Assembly (NCBI GenBank): GCA_905221605.1
Contig: CAJNDS010002441.1
Coordinates: 1-47,500, forward strand
Length of the DNA: 47,500 nt
Origin: Symbiodinium natans
Lineage: Eukaryota; Sar; Dinophyceae; Suessiales; Symbiodiniaceae
Reading direction: 5' to 3'
Shown: positions 20,981-30,628 of the stretch, in pieces
Position numbering within the stretch: position 1 is the first letter of the stretch
How the letters are laid out: every line of letters starts with the position of its first letter
Made by a program: the position numbers and the translations under genes
The notes under the pieces: generated by a model
Told to the model about the DNA's origin: nothing
Seen by the model: the letters and a program-made list of their open reading frames with translations, nothing else
Databases searched by the model: none

Positions 20981-22218
20981 ATGTTGTGCATCCAATGGAT
21001 GACCACTGCTAGCGAGGTGGCTCGCATGGAACTGAAGGACGTGCCGTGCTCAACTCGAACTGAGAATGCGTCCGTGTGCCACGTGCGCGATCTGAAGCTC
21101 CATCTCCAACAGGTGTGCGGACATTCCCGGTTTCGGCAGAGACACCTGCAAGAAGATGGGCAGAGACTGCCTGACGAGGCAGTTCTAGATGCGCCATGCC
21201 AATTGCAGCTAGTGTTGTTGGGGTTTGCGGAGACTCCCGCCGATTATATAGACAAGCTCCTCCAAGCCGTACAAGCACATGACACGAGTCAAATAGAATA
21301 AATCTTGCAAAGACCCCAAGACCCGGGTCTGGCGAATTCCCGGGGCATCACAGCCTTGCACGTTGCAGCCCGGTTTGGCAACGAAGTTGCTGTTCTGCGG
21401 CTGCTTGAGGCTGGCGCAGACAAGGACCAAACCGGCATGAATGGAGCAACACCTCTTCATCACGCATCTGCGCAAGGCCAGTTGGAAGTGGTACGTTAGC
21501 TTCTTGAAGCTGGCGCGTGCACGGATGCAGCCGAGGCACATGGAGCAACACCTCTTTACGTGGCATCTGCGCGAGGCCACGAGGAAGTGACGCGTTTGCT
21601 CCTTGAATCTGGCGCGCGCAAGGATGCAGCCAGGACAGATGATGGAACGACAGCTCTTTATGTCGCATCTCAGCAAGGCCACTTGGACGTGACGCGCTTG
21701 CTCCTTGAAGCTGGCGCGTGCAAGGATGCAGCCGGCACAGATGGAGCAACACCTCTTTACATGGCATCTGTGCGAGGCCACTTGGAAGTGACGCGTTTGC
21801 TCCTTGAAGCTGGCGCGGGCAAGGATGCAGCCGAGGCAGACGGTGCGACACCTCTTTTTATCGCATCTCAGCAAGGCCACTTGGAAGTTGTTTGGTTGCT
21901 CCTTGAAGCTGGCGCGCGCAAGGACTTTTCCAGGACAGGTGATGGAGCAACACCTCTTTATGTCGCATCTGAGAATGGCCACTTGGAAGTGGCAGGTTTG
22001 CTCCTTGAAGCTGGCGCGGGCGTGGATATAGCCACGACTGATGGAGCAACACCTCTTGTTGTCGCATCTCAGAATGGCCACTTGGAAGTGGCACGTTTGC
22101 TCCTTGACGCTGGCGCGGGCAAGGATTTAGCCACGACAAATGGAGCAACACCTCTTGTTGCTGGCGGGGCAAACGTGCAGCCACGACAGATGGAGCAACG
22201 GCGCAGGGGATAGTGTAG
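20981..22218 (+). pseudogene. Ubiquitin-like/ankyrin-repeat protein gene, disrupted
   Basis: The reading frame starts at ATG 20981. The first ~85 residues look like a divergent ubiquitin-like domain (VRDLKLHLQQVCGHSRFRQR, then LDAPCQLQLVLLGF). A linker with LQRPQDPGL follows, then eight ankyrin repeats of 33-34 residues (21344-22141; core GATPLYVAS..GHLEVTRLLLEAGA) and a truncated ninth. This domain order is familiar from expanded dinoflagellate families; ankyrin repeats bind partner proteins, and the target here is unknown. Three lesions are visible. TAA at 21299 separates the N-terminal domain from the repeats. TAG at 21497 replaces a conserved Leu codon (TTG to TAG) in repeat 2. Near 22160 most of a repeat is missing with a frame change: the present frame stops at 22213, while the +1 frame continues as ATTDGATAQGIV to a stop at 22218. 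There are no introns or telomeric repeats inside, which fits a retroposed copy. Readthrough or stop reassignment is possible but less likely. Confidence 0.88.
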
Positions 22219-22219
22219 T

Positions 22220-23250
22220 TACTTGCCCGACTGACATACGCAAGCTGCAAGCTGCAATGCAATAAGCGGTGTCGTGGTTTGCGACGCAAAACGATCTTTG
22301 TGTCGCGGGGCATGTTAATCGTAATACTAATTATTGATGTAATGTTTTTATGCGGCATTACAGTAATTTGATATTGCTATTATGGGGGCTGTTCGCAGGC
22401 TCACCCACCCTCTTTTACACGGCTTATTGCCAAAACCCCAAATCCCCAAAACCCCAAACTCCTTAAACCCCTACACCCCTAAACCCCTCAAACCCCTGAA
22501 CCCCCAAGCTCCTAAACCCCTAAAACCCCTAAGGCCCTAAAACCCCAAACCCCTATAAACCCCTAAAGCCCCCAGACTTGCCCCTAAAGCCCAAAGCCCT
22601 AAGACCCCTAAAACCCCTGAACCCGCAACCCCGAAACCTCAGACCAAAGCCTGATTTCCTCTCAACTCACCAACTACCAGGTTGCAAAGTTGAACTGTGA
22701 CTTGCCTGAATTCCGTTTTGGGGTTGAGGGTTTAAGGTTTCGGGTTTTGGGGTTTTGTGGTTTGGTAGGTTTTCGGGTGCTTCGTGTTTAAAGAAAGACG
22801 GGGGCGAGGTGATTGCCACTTCGGGGGTTGAGCTTATTTGGGTAGAGTCAAGGCTTAGGGATGAAGTGATTTTGGGATGAGGGGTTTAGGGATTAGAGAG
22901 ATTTAGGGATGAGGGGTCTAGGGTTAGGGATTTAACCCTTTCAACCCTGAAGCCCTAAACCCCCAAAGCCCTAAACCCCGAAGGATGATAGGGTTTTAGG
23001 GTCTAGGGGTTGAGGGTTTAGGGTCACAGCTTGAACCCATCTCCACGATTGGAACTTTCGACTCTGACTCCATGAGCCCCCAATGAGCTGTAGAACACAC
23101 AGGGCTTAGGGTTTACGGGTTTACGGGTTTAGGGTTTAGGGTTTAGGGGTTAGGGTTTAGGGTTTGGGGTTTGGGGTTTAGCCCTAATCCTCTGAGGAGC
23201 TCGGTTTAAGGCTGGCCCTAAACGCTAAATCCCTAGGCCCTAAACTGCCT
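22220..23250. other. No gene seen; decayed telomeric tract at 22428-22650
   Basis: AT-rich sequence follows the ankyrin gene to 22380. Then come irregular CCCCTAAA, CCCCAAA and CCCTGAA units (22428-22650), unique sequence, and mixed TTTAGGG units at 23105-23185. No supported coding sequence. Confidence 0.5.
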
Positions 23251-23261
23251 GACCCTGCTCA

Positions 23262-23402
23262 GGCGAGGGCCTGGAAGAGGTGCTGGCAAACTACGTCGTG
23301 GATCTGGCCTCCTCCACAAAGCACCTTGTCGGACTCCTGAGGGTTCACGTTGCTTCGGGCGTATGGAGGTTCAGGGTCGTCTTTGGGATTTGCAAGGTTT
23401 AG
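23262..23402 (+). other. Exon-like island with good acceptor
   Basis: CTGCCTGACCCTGCTCAG (a CTGAC branch-like motif, pyrimidines, CAG) ends at 23262. A frame then stays open for 46 codons; the first part is strongly protein-like (EEVLANYVVDLASSTKHLVG). A plausible exon would end near 23337. No family is recognised. Confidence 0.35.
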
Positions 23403-23766
23403 GGCCTCGAAAACCCCCTACCCCGAAATCCTAAACCGCAAAACCCTGACTCCGCCAGAACCCTAAACTACAAGCCCTGTAAAGCCTATAGTTCGACCAA
23501 CCCTACTTGCCCTAAACCCAAACCCTATAAACCCGATAAACCCTTATATTAATCAACCATCTATATTCCCCTGTAGACCTACAAGCCTTGTAGCCCTACA
23601 AATTCGACAAGCCGTAAACCCTAAACCTTCAATCCTACAACCCTAAACCCTAAATCCTACAACCTTAAAGCCAAGGACTATGCTCCGGACGGTTGAGTTG
23701 GCAAGCTCGCCTTTTGGCCGGCATTGCGCTTGTGCTACAGGGCTGATGGTTAGGGGGGGAAGCGTT

Positions 23767-23772
23767 GGGGGG

Positions 23773-23804
<32 letters not shown>
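23767..23804. repeat. Long G tract
   Basis: 29 consecutive G (23776-23804), preceded by eight G and one A. Other long C/G runs are at 1, 11418, 12429, 19810, 24450, 30027, 32484, 34517, 39182, 40060 and 46997. Such tracts could form quadruplex or i-motif structures and are prone to sequencing error. Confidence 0.9.
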
Positions 23805-23811
<7 letters not shown>

Positions 23812-24001
23812 CTAAACCCCAAACCCCAAACCCTAAACCCTAAACCCTTGGGCCCCTTCCTGGTCTAAGACGAGGGCTCTGTCCGAAACCTTAGTTTCGA
23901 CCCCCCATATCCCTACAGCTTCTGGGTTCTTTTGTCGTTTGCTTGCGTCTGTGCGGTGTCAAAGTTGATACTGAATATTTTAGTGTGTGGATTTGTTGCA
24001 G

Positions 24002-24319
24002 ATGTTTGAGCCCTTTGTTGGCAAAATTATGTTATTTAGTATGCTGCCCGTATGCTGTATATGTGTGTTATGTATGCTGCTAGCTGCTAATCATGTTCAT
24101 CTTCGGAATCTGGTCATAAGTCTTGTGTTTGTTCTTACTTCGTTGTTTTCGAAGGGTATTAATACTTACTGGCTCAAACCCAACTTTTTTTTTAACTTTT
24201 GGGCTTCTGAAAAGGTAGCTTATGCTGAAAGTTTCAACTTTTATTTCCTTGGGTTTTGGGCCAGTAAGAATAACGGTTCTTCTGATGAATATGGTGTTCA
24301 TTGTATCAGCATGGTTTAG
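24002..24319 (+). CDS. Membrane-protein-like ORF or exon, AT-rich, unrecognised
   Basis: The frame runs from ATG at 24002 for 105 codons to a stop that lies in a TTTAGGG array. Two hydrophobic segments are visible (residues ~7-31, MLPVCCICVLCMLLAANH; and ~36-53, LRNLVISLVFVLTSLFSK), then aromatic-rich sequence with a weak internal repeat (FNFWASEK / LGFWASKN). The DNA is much more AT-rich and T-ending in codons than the islands around it. A possible acceptor TTTGTTGCAG directly precedes the ATG, and GT of the array (CATGGTTTAG) could be a donor, so this may be an internal exon. An organelle-derived insertion is an alternative. I do not recognise the family. Confidence 0.35.
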   Translation: MFEPFVGKIMLFSMLPVCCICVLCMLLAANHVHLRNLVISLVFVLTSLFSKGINTYWLKPNFFFNFWASEKVAYAESFNFYFLGFWASKNNGSSDEYGVHCISMV

Positions 24320-24656
24320 GGTTTAGGGTTTAGAGTTTAGGGTTTAGGGTTTAGGGTTTAGGGTTTAGGGTTTAGGGTTTAGGGACTCTTGGGCTCTTAG
24401 GCCTCCATGGAGGAACTTCAATGTCGCCTCTCCCGAATGCATGGTACCCCTCCCCCCCCCCCCCCCCCTAAACCCCTAAACCCTAACCCCTAAACCCTAA
24501 ACCCTAAACCCTGTACTAGTGGAATACTTAGTATGCGGGATGGAGACGCAAGAATTGGTCTTGTGGGCTGGGGCTCGTTGTTGGCTGAGGATGTAGCTTG
24601 ATGGCCAGTTATTGTCGAGGTTGCATGTGTCACATGAAATGTATGTATTTTATACA

Positions 24657-24778
24657 AAGGATCAGGGGGTCTTAGTATATGTAGGGTTACAACTAGGGCA
24701 GCTATAGTTACGATTACCTAGAACCCCAATTCGGGTACTTATAGGCCTGCTTATTAAGTCCCATGATCCTCCAAGTAG
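24657..24778. repeat. Foldback family C, copy 1
   Basis: AAGGATCAGGGGGTCTTAGT and TTAAGTCCCATGATCCTCC are inverted ends; the middle contains AACCCCAATTCGGGTACTTA, shared with 35605-35730. Confidence 0.88.
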
Positions 24779-24791
24779 GGTTTAGGGTTGA

Positions 24792-24905
24792 GCCTTCAGC
24801 CCTGAAAGGAAAATGCCGGCGAAGGTCCTCCAGCGCTGTGAGTCCACAACGAAGCTTGGTGAGACGGAATGGTTTTTCATCGCACACGGCGGTGTCATGC
24901 ATTGA
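24792..24905 (+). other. Exon-like island, protein-like frame
   Basis: Directly after a family C element and one telomeric heptamer, a frame of 37 codons is open (KMPAKVLQRCESTTKLGETE, then WFFIAHGGVMH and a stop). Composition is convincing, but no family is recognised. Other frames on both strands are open too. Confidence 0.3.
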
Positions 24906-25305
24906 TTGCAGACTCGGGCTGAATAACCAGGAATTCAAGGTGTAGAATTAAACCACAGATATAGATGTGTTTTAGATTTGCAGCCCTGGCGGGATGCTGC
25001 CTCGGCTATGAAACAAAACATGTCTACGGTCTGCTGCTAGACTTTACAAAGGAGCCCCCAGATAAAGGGACCTTCGTAGGGAATTTTACTGGCTATTTCG
25101 GCTTTAGGGTTTCGTGAGTTCAGGTTTCAGGGTTTTGGGTTCTAAGGCCTTTTTTCTCAGTTCTTTTAGGTTGCTTTTGGGATGTCGTGCCTTGGCAAAC
25201 CCTAAACCCTAATCCCGAAACCCCAAACCCTAAACCCTCAAGACCTATAAATAGAAATTGTATAGCCTCACCAAGCATAATGGTGCCTTTCAAACAGAAA
25301 CCATG

Positions 25306-25570
25306 GTAAGGCCAAAACATAGGGATTTTCCCTAGGTTGGCGGCCTTGGAAGCCCGCCAAATGGCAAATTTTAGTGATTTTTGGCCATTTTGGGTCTTCA
25401 CAAACCCTGAATTTTGGCAAAAACATGAGGATTTTCTAGTTTCGCGGGCCATTTTGGGCAAGCCCTGAATTGGAGCCAAAACATGGGGGATTTTCCCGAG
25501 TTTGGCAGCCTTGGAAAACCCCAAAATATCCAATTTTAGTGATTGTTGACAATTTTGGGCCTTCACAACC
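25306..25570. repeat. Tandem repeat block A, about three units
   Basis: The motif CCAAAACATGGGGATTTTCCC, followed by TTTGGCAGCCTTGGAA and CAATTTTAGTGATT, occurs at 25312 and 25477. A shorter internally deleted unit lies at 25412-25460. Units diverge by perhaps a fifth. Antisense frames stay open across it (AANLGKIPMFWPYHGF and similar), but both strands have long frames, so coding is not established. Confidence 0.8.
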
Positions 25571-25572
25571 CT

Positions 25573-25834
25573 CACAAACGTGGCCATTTTTTGTCCACAA
25601 AAGGCCCCAAAAGGCCCCAAAAGGCCACCAACGTTTTTCGAGGGCCAAAAAAAAGGCTGAAAAGCCGGTGTTTGTCCAGCGTTTCTGAACCCGAAGCAAA
25701 AAAAAATGCACAAACATGGCTACTGTTAGTCCACAAAAGGCTCCGAAGGGCCGCAAACTTTTTCGAGGGCTTTGAGAAAAGGCTGAAAAAGTCAGTGTTT
25801 TGTTTGCTTTTCTGAACCAGAAGAAAAACAAACG
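25573..25834. repeat. Tandem repeat block B, two units (136 and 126 bp)
   Basis: Unit 1 (25573-25708) and unit 2 (25709-25834) share CACAAACATGGC, GTCCACAAAAGGC, TTTTTCGAGGGC, AAAAGGCTGAAAA and TTTCTGAACC. Unit 1 carries CCAAAAGGCC in triplicate. A third unit begins at 25835 and stops after a few bases. Confidence 0.85.
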
Positions 25835-26787
25835 CACAAAACCCGCACAATCCTCGGGACCCAAACCCTATACACTTTCTGTAAACCCTAAACCCTAAAC
25901 CCTAAACCCTAAACCCTAAACCCTAAACCCCAAACAGAGGGCAGGGAAGTTCTTCTCATGGCGGCCCCTCAGTTTGCTCCTCCCTGAAACCACGCAGCGC
26001 GCCTCCTAAAGATGACGGAGCCCCACCTTAGTTGTAGAGTGTTTAGGGTTTAGGGTTTAGGGTTTAGGGTTTAGGGTTTTTTTGGGGTATTATAATCCCC
26101 CTTATATTCCCAAAGGTTGACCTTTAGTCACCCTAGGTACCGGACAACTAAGCCACCGAGATCCCCTGCAAGGGTCTTCGGGAAAGCTTAGGTTCTTGCA
26201 TTTTAGGAGGGTCTAGGGTTTAGGGTTTATAGGGCTTAGGATTTCGGGTTTAGGGTTTAGGGTTTAGGGTCTAGGGTTAGGGGTTAGGGTTTAGGGTTCA
26301 GGGTGATTTTTAGGGAAAGCTTAGGGTCTTGCGTTTTCGGAGAGAAGGAGAAACAACAACAAAAACAAAACACCGAGGAAGCTGCTCGAAGTGGCGGTGG
26401 GCCCGTGGGCCAAGTCTGGGGTTTAGGGTTTAGGGTTTAGGGTTTAGGGTTTATAAAAGGTTTAGGGTTTAGGGTCTTGCTGTCATTGCTTGTTTGGCTT
26501 CGCAGTCCACCGATGCACCTCAATCTTTTCAGGCACGCCCTGCATAAAAAGCCCTGCATCAAGCTAAATTCAAACCGGAACCCTGAACTCCCTATACACC
26601 CCAAACCCTATCACAAAAGCCCAAGCCTGCAAGTGTGTAGCAGGGCCCCGACATCCTAAACCCTAAACCCGAAACCCGAAAACCTAAACCCTAAACCCTA
26701 TAAACCCCTAAGCCCGAAACCCGCGTCTGCCCTTGTTTAGGCCATGGATGCCTTTGTAACTAAACCCTAAACCCTAAACCCTAAACA

Positions 26788-26853
26788 CCCGTTGCCCAAG
26801 GCAGCCCCGAGGCAGTCCAGGGTGTCATCAAGGAGGCCGATGGCTTAGGCTAG
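26788..26853 (+). other. Exon-like island, short frame
   Basis: A 21-codon frame (VAQGSPEAVQGVIKEADGLG) lies between a CCCTAAA array and a decayed TTTAGGG-like region. The CAAGGCAG just inside the island could be an acceptor. Short; low weight. Confidence 0.2.
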
Positions 26854-26859
26854 GGCTCA

Positions 26860-28090
26860 GAGGTTCGGAGTTCGATGGTTTGGCGTAAACCCTAAACCCC
26901 AAAGCCTAAACCCTAAACCCTAAACCTAAACCCTAAACCCTAAAGAGTTTTTGGTTGAGAGTTGTGGAATTCTTCTTCGGGCTTGGGGTGCGTGTGGCAT
27001 GTAGGGTTTTAAGGTTGAAGGGCGCTTGGGTTGCTTTTTGGCCTTAATTCTAAACCCTGCAAACCCTAAGAGCCTATCCCCCTAGCCTGTAATCTGTGGT
27101 GTTCTTGTTGGACAGGAAACAGGCTTTGGGGATTGGGGTCGCCTCTGCTTGACAAATTGGCAGCCAAGTAGTTCTTTTAGGCCCCTGGTTTAGGGTGTGG
27201 GCGTGGGGGGTGGAGAGAGAGGGGTTCCCCTTATGAACCCAAAGCCTGTTAGGCAACAGCAGCAGGACCCTCAACCCTGAGCCCTAAACCCTGAGCCCAC
27301 TTAGCCCGAGACCCCAAACCTACAACTGTTGTTCTTCTCCCTCGGCTGTCGGCGGGGAACCTCCAGTTGGGCTTTCCGGGTGTCCGTAGGATTTCCAGTT
27401 GTTTGAAGTGTTCTGGTGGCTTGAAGGGTTTCATCTTTTCACAGCGGGGGTAGTTGGTTATAGCCTAAACCCTAACCCTAAACCCTAAACCCCAAAACCC
27501 TAAAACCCTAAAACCCTAAAACCCAAACCCTACACCCTACACCCTAAACCTTAAACCCTAAACCCTAAACCCTAAACCCTAAACCCCCAGAAGACAGGCT
27601 CAACCCGAAGCCCTAACGCTTTGGTTTCCCCACTGTCGCAGATACGGCCCTGTGCTGCAGGTGGTTTTGGGTTTGGGGTTTAGGGTTTTGGGTTTCGATA
27701 CGCTTCTGAAGGGGAAGCGTTCGAGGGAGAGGGGTGTGTGTGTGTAGGTTTCAAAGGGGGAACCCTAAACCCTAAACCCTAAACCCCAAACCCCAAACCC
27801 CAAACCCCAAACCCTAAATGCAAGCTAGAGTTTGGTGGTTTCGGCGTCCAGGGCTCCTTAGGTATGGAGTTCGAGGTTCAGGAATAATGGTTGGGTTCTA
27901 AGTACGCTTTGGACCCGAACCGTCCTGACCTTGGGGCTTAGGAGTTAAGGTCGGCCTCTCAACTCATACAGTATAAGCTTATTAACAGGCCCTACATACC
28001 GAAGTAGCCACTAAACAACCCCCAAGTAACCCCTAAACCCTAACCCCTAAACCCTAAACCCTAAACCCTAAACCCTAAGGTCCCTCATAA
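26860..28090. other. No supported gene; telomeric arrays only
   Basis: CCCTAAA arrays near 26886-26945 and 27470-27590, CCCCAAA variants at 27781-27815, and a small GT run at 27735-27747. The remaining sequence shows no foldback element or convincing frame. Confidence 0.4.
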
Positions 28091-28189
28091 GGTTCCATCC
28101 TTCAGTCCCTGAAAGAAGCCCTACGCCATGCTGGTCGGAGGATGTCTTGCGGGTGATTTCGGAGTACATCTCTCAGGCCATTCTGCATC

Positions 28190-28341
28190 CCAAAGGGTCC
28201 ATGTACCCATATCGTATACACTTGGGCCTTAAAAGGGGTTCCTATACAGTAGCTTTAAGGCCCAAGTCTGTAAAACCCTAAACCCTAAACCCTAAACCCT
28301 AAACCCGAAACCCTAAACCCATGGGTACATGGACCCTTGGG
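28190..28341. repeat. Foldback family A, full copy with CCCTAAA array inside
   Basis: CCAAAGGGTCCATGTACCC at the left and GGGTACATGGACCCTTGGGG at the right are near-perfect inverted ends. The inner pair CTTGGGCCTTAAAAGGGG / TTTAAGGCCCAAG is also intact. About seven CCCTAAA units lie within the right arm. Confidence 0.92.
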
Positions 28342-28440
28342 GCATGGTTCCTTGCCTACTGGGTTTGGGGTTTCATGGGCCCAAAATGCACAAGTCACCA
28401 CCCCCTCATGTGGGCTCCTAAGCCCCTATAAACCCTAGAC

Positions 28441-28556
28441 TAGGCAGAGACTCCAAAACCCCTTAAATAAGGAATATACCTTAAATCATATCTGGGCTCC
28501 TATTATAATTTAAGGTATATTTCCTTAATTAAGGGGTTTTGGAGTCTTTGGGTAGG
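28441..28556. repeat. Foldback family F, best copy
   Basis: Arms of about 45 bp pair almost throughout: AGACTCCAAAACCCCTTAA on the left, TTAAGGGGTTTTGGAGTCT on the right, continuing with AAGGAATATACCTTAAAT / ATTTAAGGTATATTTCCTT. The loop is about 20 bp. The second copy is at 42259-42351. Confidence 0.93.
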
Positions 28557-28572
28557 CAGGCCCTCGAGGCAT

Positions 28573-28650
28573 TCTGTATTTTCCCGCATTGGGCTTAAGA
28601 GAATCATCTTCAGGAATATTTATGAGAGGGTTTTCAGGGCCATCCGAGTA
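28573..28650. repeat. Dispersed repeat L, copy 4
   Basis: GGGCTTAAGAGAATCATCTT, then CAGGAATATT...CAGGGCCATCCGAGT, matches copies at 8040, 9451 and 14605. Confidence 0.65.
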
Positions 28651-28779
28651 GACCCGCATGTGGGCTGTAAGGGCCGAGCTTGCTGGCACGTATCTTGAGT
28701 GAGTGCACATTTTTTCATCTGGACTTGCGGCGTCTCTGAACGGATGATGTTGAGAAGCTTACAAACCCTAAACCCTATG

Positions 28780-28865
28780 AAGGGTTTCCGAAATTAGGGG
28801 TACCTTATTGGGGTCCTTACTATACGGGAATCCTACTATTTGCGGGTCTATATCACAGGTTCCCT
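28780..28865. repeat. Foldback-type family E, copy
   Basis: GGTTTCCGAAATTAGGGGTA, then CCTTATTGGGGT, is shared with 42607. The right inverted end is weak here. Confidence 0.65.
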
Positions 28866-29107
28866 TGTTTTTGTAAACCCCCATATCATAGAAGTCGAAT
28901 ACATTGGGCTTGCGAGGCACACGTTGTTCACACATTGTGCCCGTGTTGCTGTCCGAACAAACAAAAATGCTGCTTTTTGAGTATGCAAGGGGTGTTCCGG
29001 GCTGTTTATGGCTATTGGGCTGCCTTGCAGCAAAGGTAACCCTAAACAACCCGAAACCCTAAGCCCCCAACAACCCTAAACCCAAAACCCTCAATCCCAA
29101 ACCTTGA

Positions 29108-29190
29108 GAGGATGTGATCTTCCTGGACAAGACGGAGTGTTGGGTCTACGTCGCACGCCTAGATACGGCTGTGAGAGGTGGGCTGGGTTT
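29108..29190 (+). other. Exon-like island, protein-like frame
   Basis: A frame open for 47 codons in total begins with a convincing segment (EDVIFLDKTECWVYVARLDT) and then runs into decayed telomeric sequence. Decayed CCCTAAA units precede it. No family is recognised. Confidence 0.3.
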
Positions 29191-29382
29191 GAGGTTTCGG
29201 GTGCATCCTAAACCCGACACCCTAGTCCCTGAAAAAACCTTAAGCTCCTAAACGCAAAACCCAAAACCTTGAACCCTGAACCCTAAACCCTAAACCCTGA
29301 ACCCTAAACCCTAAACCCTAAACCCTCTTTTACTATGTTAAATATACCCTAAACCCCAAACCCTATGGTGGTCCGGGGGTGC

Positions 29383-29475
29383 CATGCCCGGGGTCCAGGA
29401 GCCTGGCTGGAGGAGGCCAATCGGTTTCCAATCAAAGCTTTCCAACCGGGCACAGATGCTTTCATCATTCCTAGG
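29383..29475 (+). other. Exon-like island between inverted telomeric arrays
   Basis: Between CCCTAAA (to 29325, decayed to 29362) and TTTAGGG (from 29475), a 31-codon frame includes AWLEEANRFPIKAFQPGTDA. It closes at the array. Unrecognised. Confidence 0.3.
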
Positions 29476-29841
29476 GTTTAGGGTTTAGGGTTTAGGGTTT
29501 AGGGTTTCGGGTTTCGGGTTTCGGGTTTAGGGGCTGCAAAAAGTCAAAAGTTGTTTGGGGGCTTTGATGCTTGGGGAGGTATGACATGTGGGTTCCCTAA
29601 ACCCTAAACCCTAAACCCTAAACCCTAAACCCTAAACCCTAAACCCTAGACCTTTATTGTTTTCTCTTCAGCTGGGAATTGGGAGTTGCCCTCAAACAAA
29701 GTTCCATTGAATCTTGCAAGCTGCATCCGGTGAACCTCTAAACCAGGACCAGCCTCAAATGAATGCTACACCTAACGCCCTGAAGCCTAAACCCTACCCC
29801 CTAAACCCTAGACCCTCAACCCTGTGACCCCCCCCTTGGGC

Positions 29842-29973
29842 AAGGTCGCATGCGTGAACATCATGCTCGGCTGCATCCGACACCGACAGCAGGAGGCAGA
29901 GTTTTTGACAGTTGTAGCGACGGTTTCCCCACAGCTGGGTTCAGACAGATCCTTGACCTGGGGTTCGAAGAAT
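29842..29973 (+). other. Exon-like island, protein-like frame
   Basis: A frame of about 44 codons opens with KVACVNIMLGCIRHRQQEAE, followed by FLTVVATVSPQLG. A decayed CCCTAAA region precedes it. This is one of the more convincing unassigned segments. Confidence 0.33.
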
Positions 29974-30026
29974 CCTAAATCCTAAACGTCCAAGGCCTAC
30001 TATTATGCATTCAAAAGGTACCACCC

Positions 30027-30057
30027 CCCCACCCCCCCCCCGCCCCCCCTCCCCCCC
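30027..30057. repeat. Interrupted C tract
   Basis: Runs of C broken by A, G and T. Confidence 0.9.
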
Positions 30058-30235
30058 GTAAAATACCTCCAAGAATCCAAGTACTTTAGACGGCCGGGCC
30101 CCTAAGAGCCCGATCATACTTAAGTTGTGGGAAAGGCTCGGTTCAACTCAAGCCCCTAAAGCCCCAAGCAGAACTTTGTTGACAAGGTAGCCAGTTCTGA
30201 ATTCCCTACAACAGTTGAGAAACCCCCCCCCATTT

Positions 30236-30362
30236 ACTTAAAAGATCAGGGGGCTTAGTCAGTAAGTAGGGTTATAAGTAGGGCAACTACCGTTACAATT
30301 AATTAAAACCCCAGTTTTGGTACTCATAACCCTGCTTACTAAGTTCCATGATTCCCCAAGTA
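30236..30362. repeat. Foldback family C, copy 2
   Basis: AAGATCAGGGGGCTTAGT and ACTAAGTTCCATGATTCCCC are inverted ends; AGTAGGGTTATAA / TTATGAGTA... extend the stem less well. It is adjacent to C-run sequence on the left and CCCTGAA/CCCTCAA repeats on the right. Confidence 0.87.
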
Positions 30363-30431
30363 ACCCTGAACCCTCAACCCTCAACCCTAAACCCTAAACC
30401 CTAAACACTAGGGTCTAGGTGAAGCAGCCAG

Positions 30432-30510
30432 GCCTTTGCCGCAATCTCCGCTCTCTCTTTCCCGCTGCACAAGAAGCTTCTTGAGAACCTGGAGGACGGG
30501 ATGCGTCACC
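30432..30510 (+). other. Exon-like island, protein-like frame
   Basis: After GTGAAGCAGCCAG, a 26-codon frame reads AISALSFPLHKKLLENLEDG in part and ends in CCCTAACCC repeats. Helical composition; no family is recognised. Confidence 0.3.
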
Positions 30511-30536
30511 CTAACCCTAAACCCGAAGCTCTAAAC

Positions 30537-30628
30537 CCTAAACCCTATAAACCCTATAAACACTATAAATCCTATAAACCCTATAAACCCTATAAACCCT
30601 ATAAACCCTATAAACCCTATAAACCCTA
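30537..30628 (-). repeat. CCCTATAAA 9-bp array, about 10 units
   Basis: A telomere-derived unit with a TA insertion has been amplified into its own array. Because the unit is 9 bp, its frame repeats every three codons. Confidence 0.93.

Noticed and set aside
21209-22081. 290-codon antisense open frame across the ankyrin gene
   Set aside because: It is the mirror of 33-codon ankyrin repeats; because the period is a multiple of three, one open antisense frame is propagated through all repeats. The sense translation has clear ankyrin signatures, the antisense has none.
24170-24182. Possible spliced-leader sequence (TGGCTCAAACC)
   Set aside because: Only part of the dinoflagellate leader end is matched, and it lies inside an open frame; no complete leader or SL RNA gene was seen.
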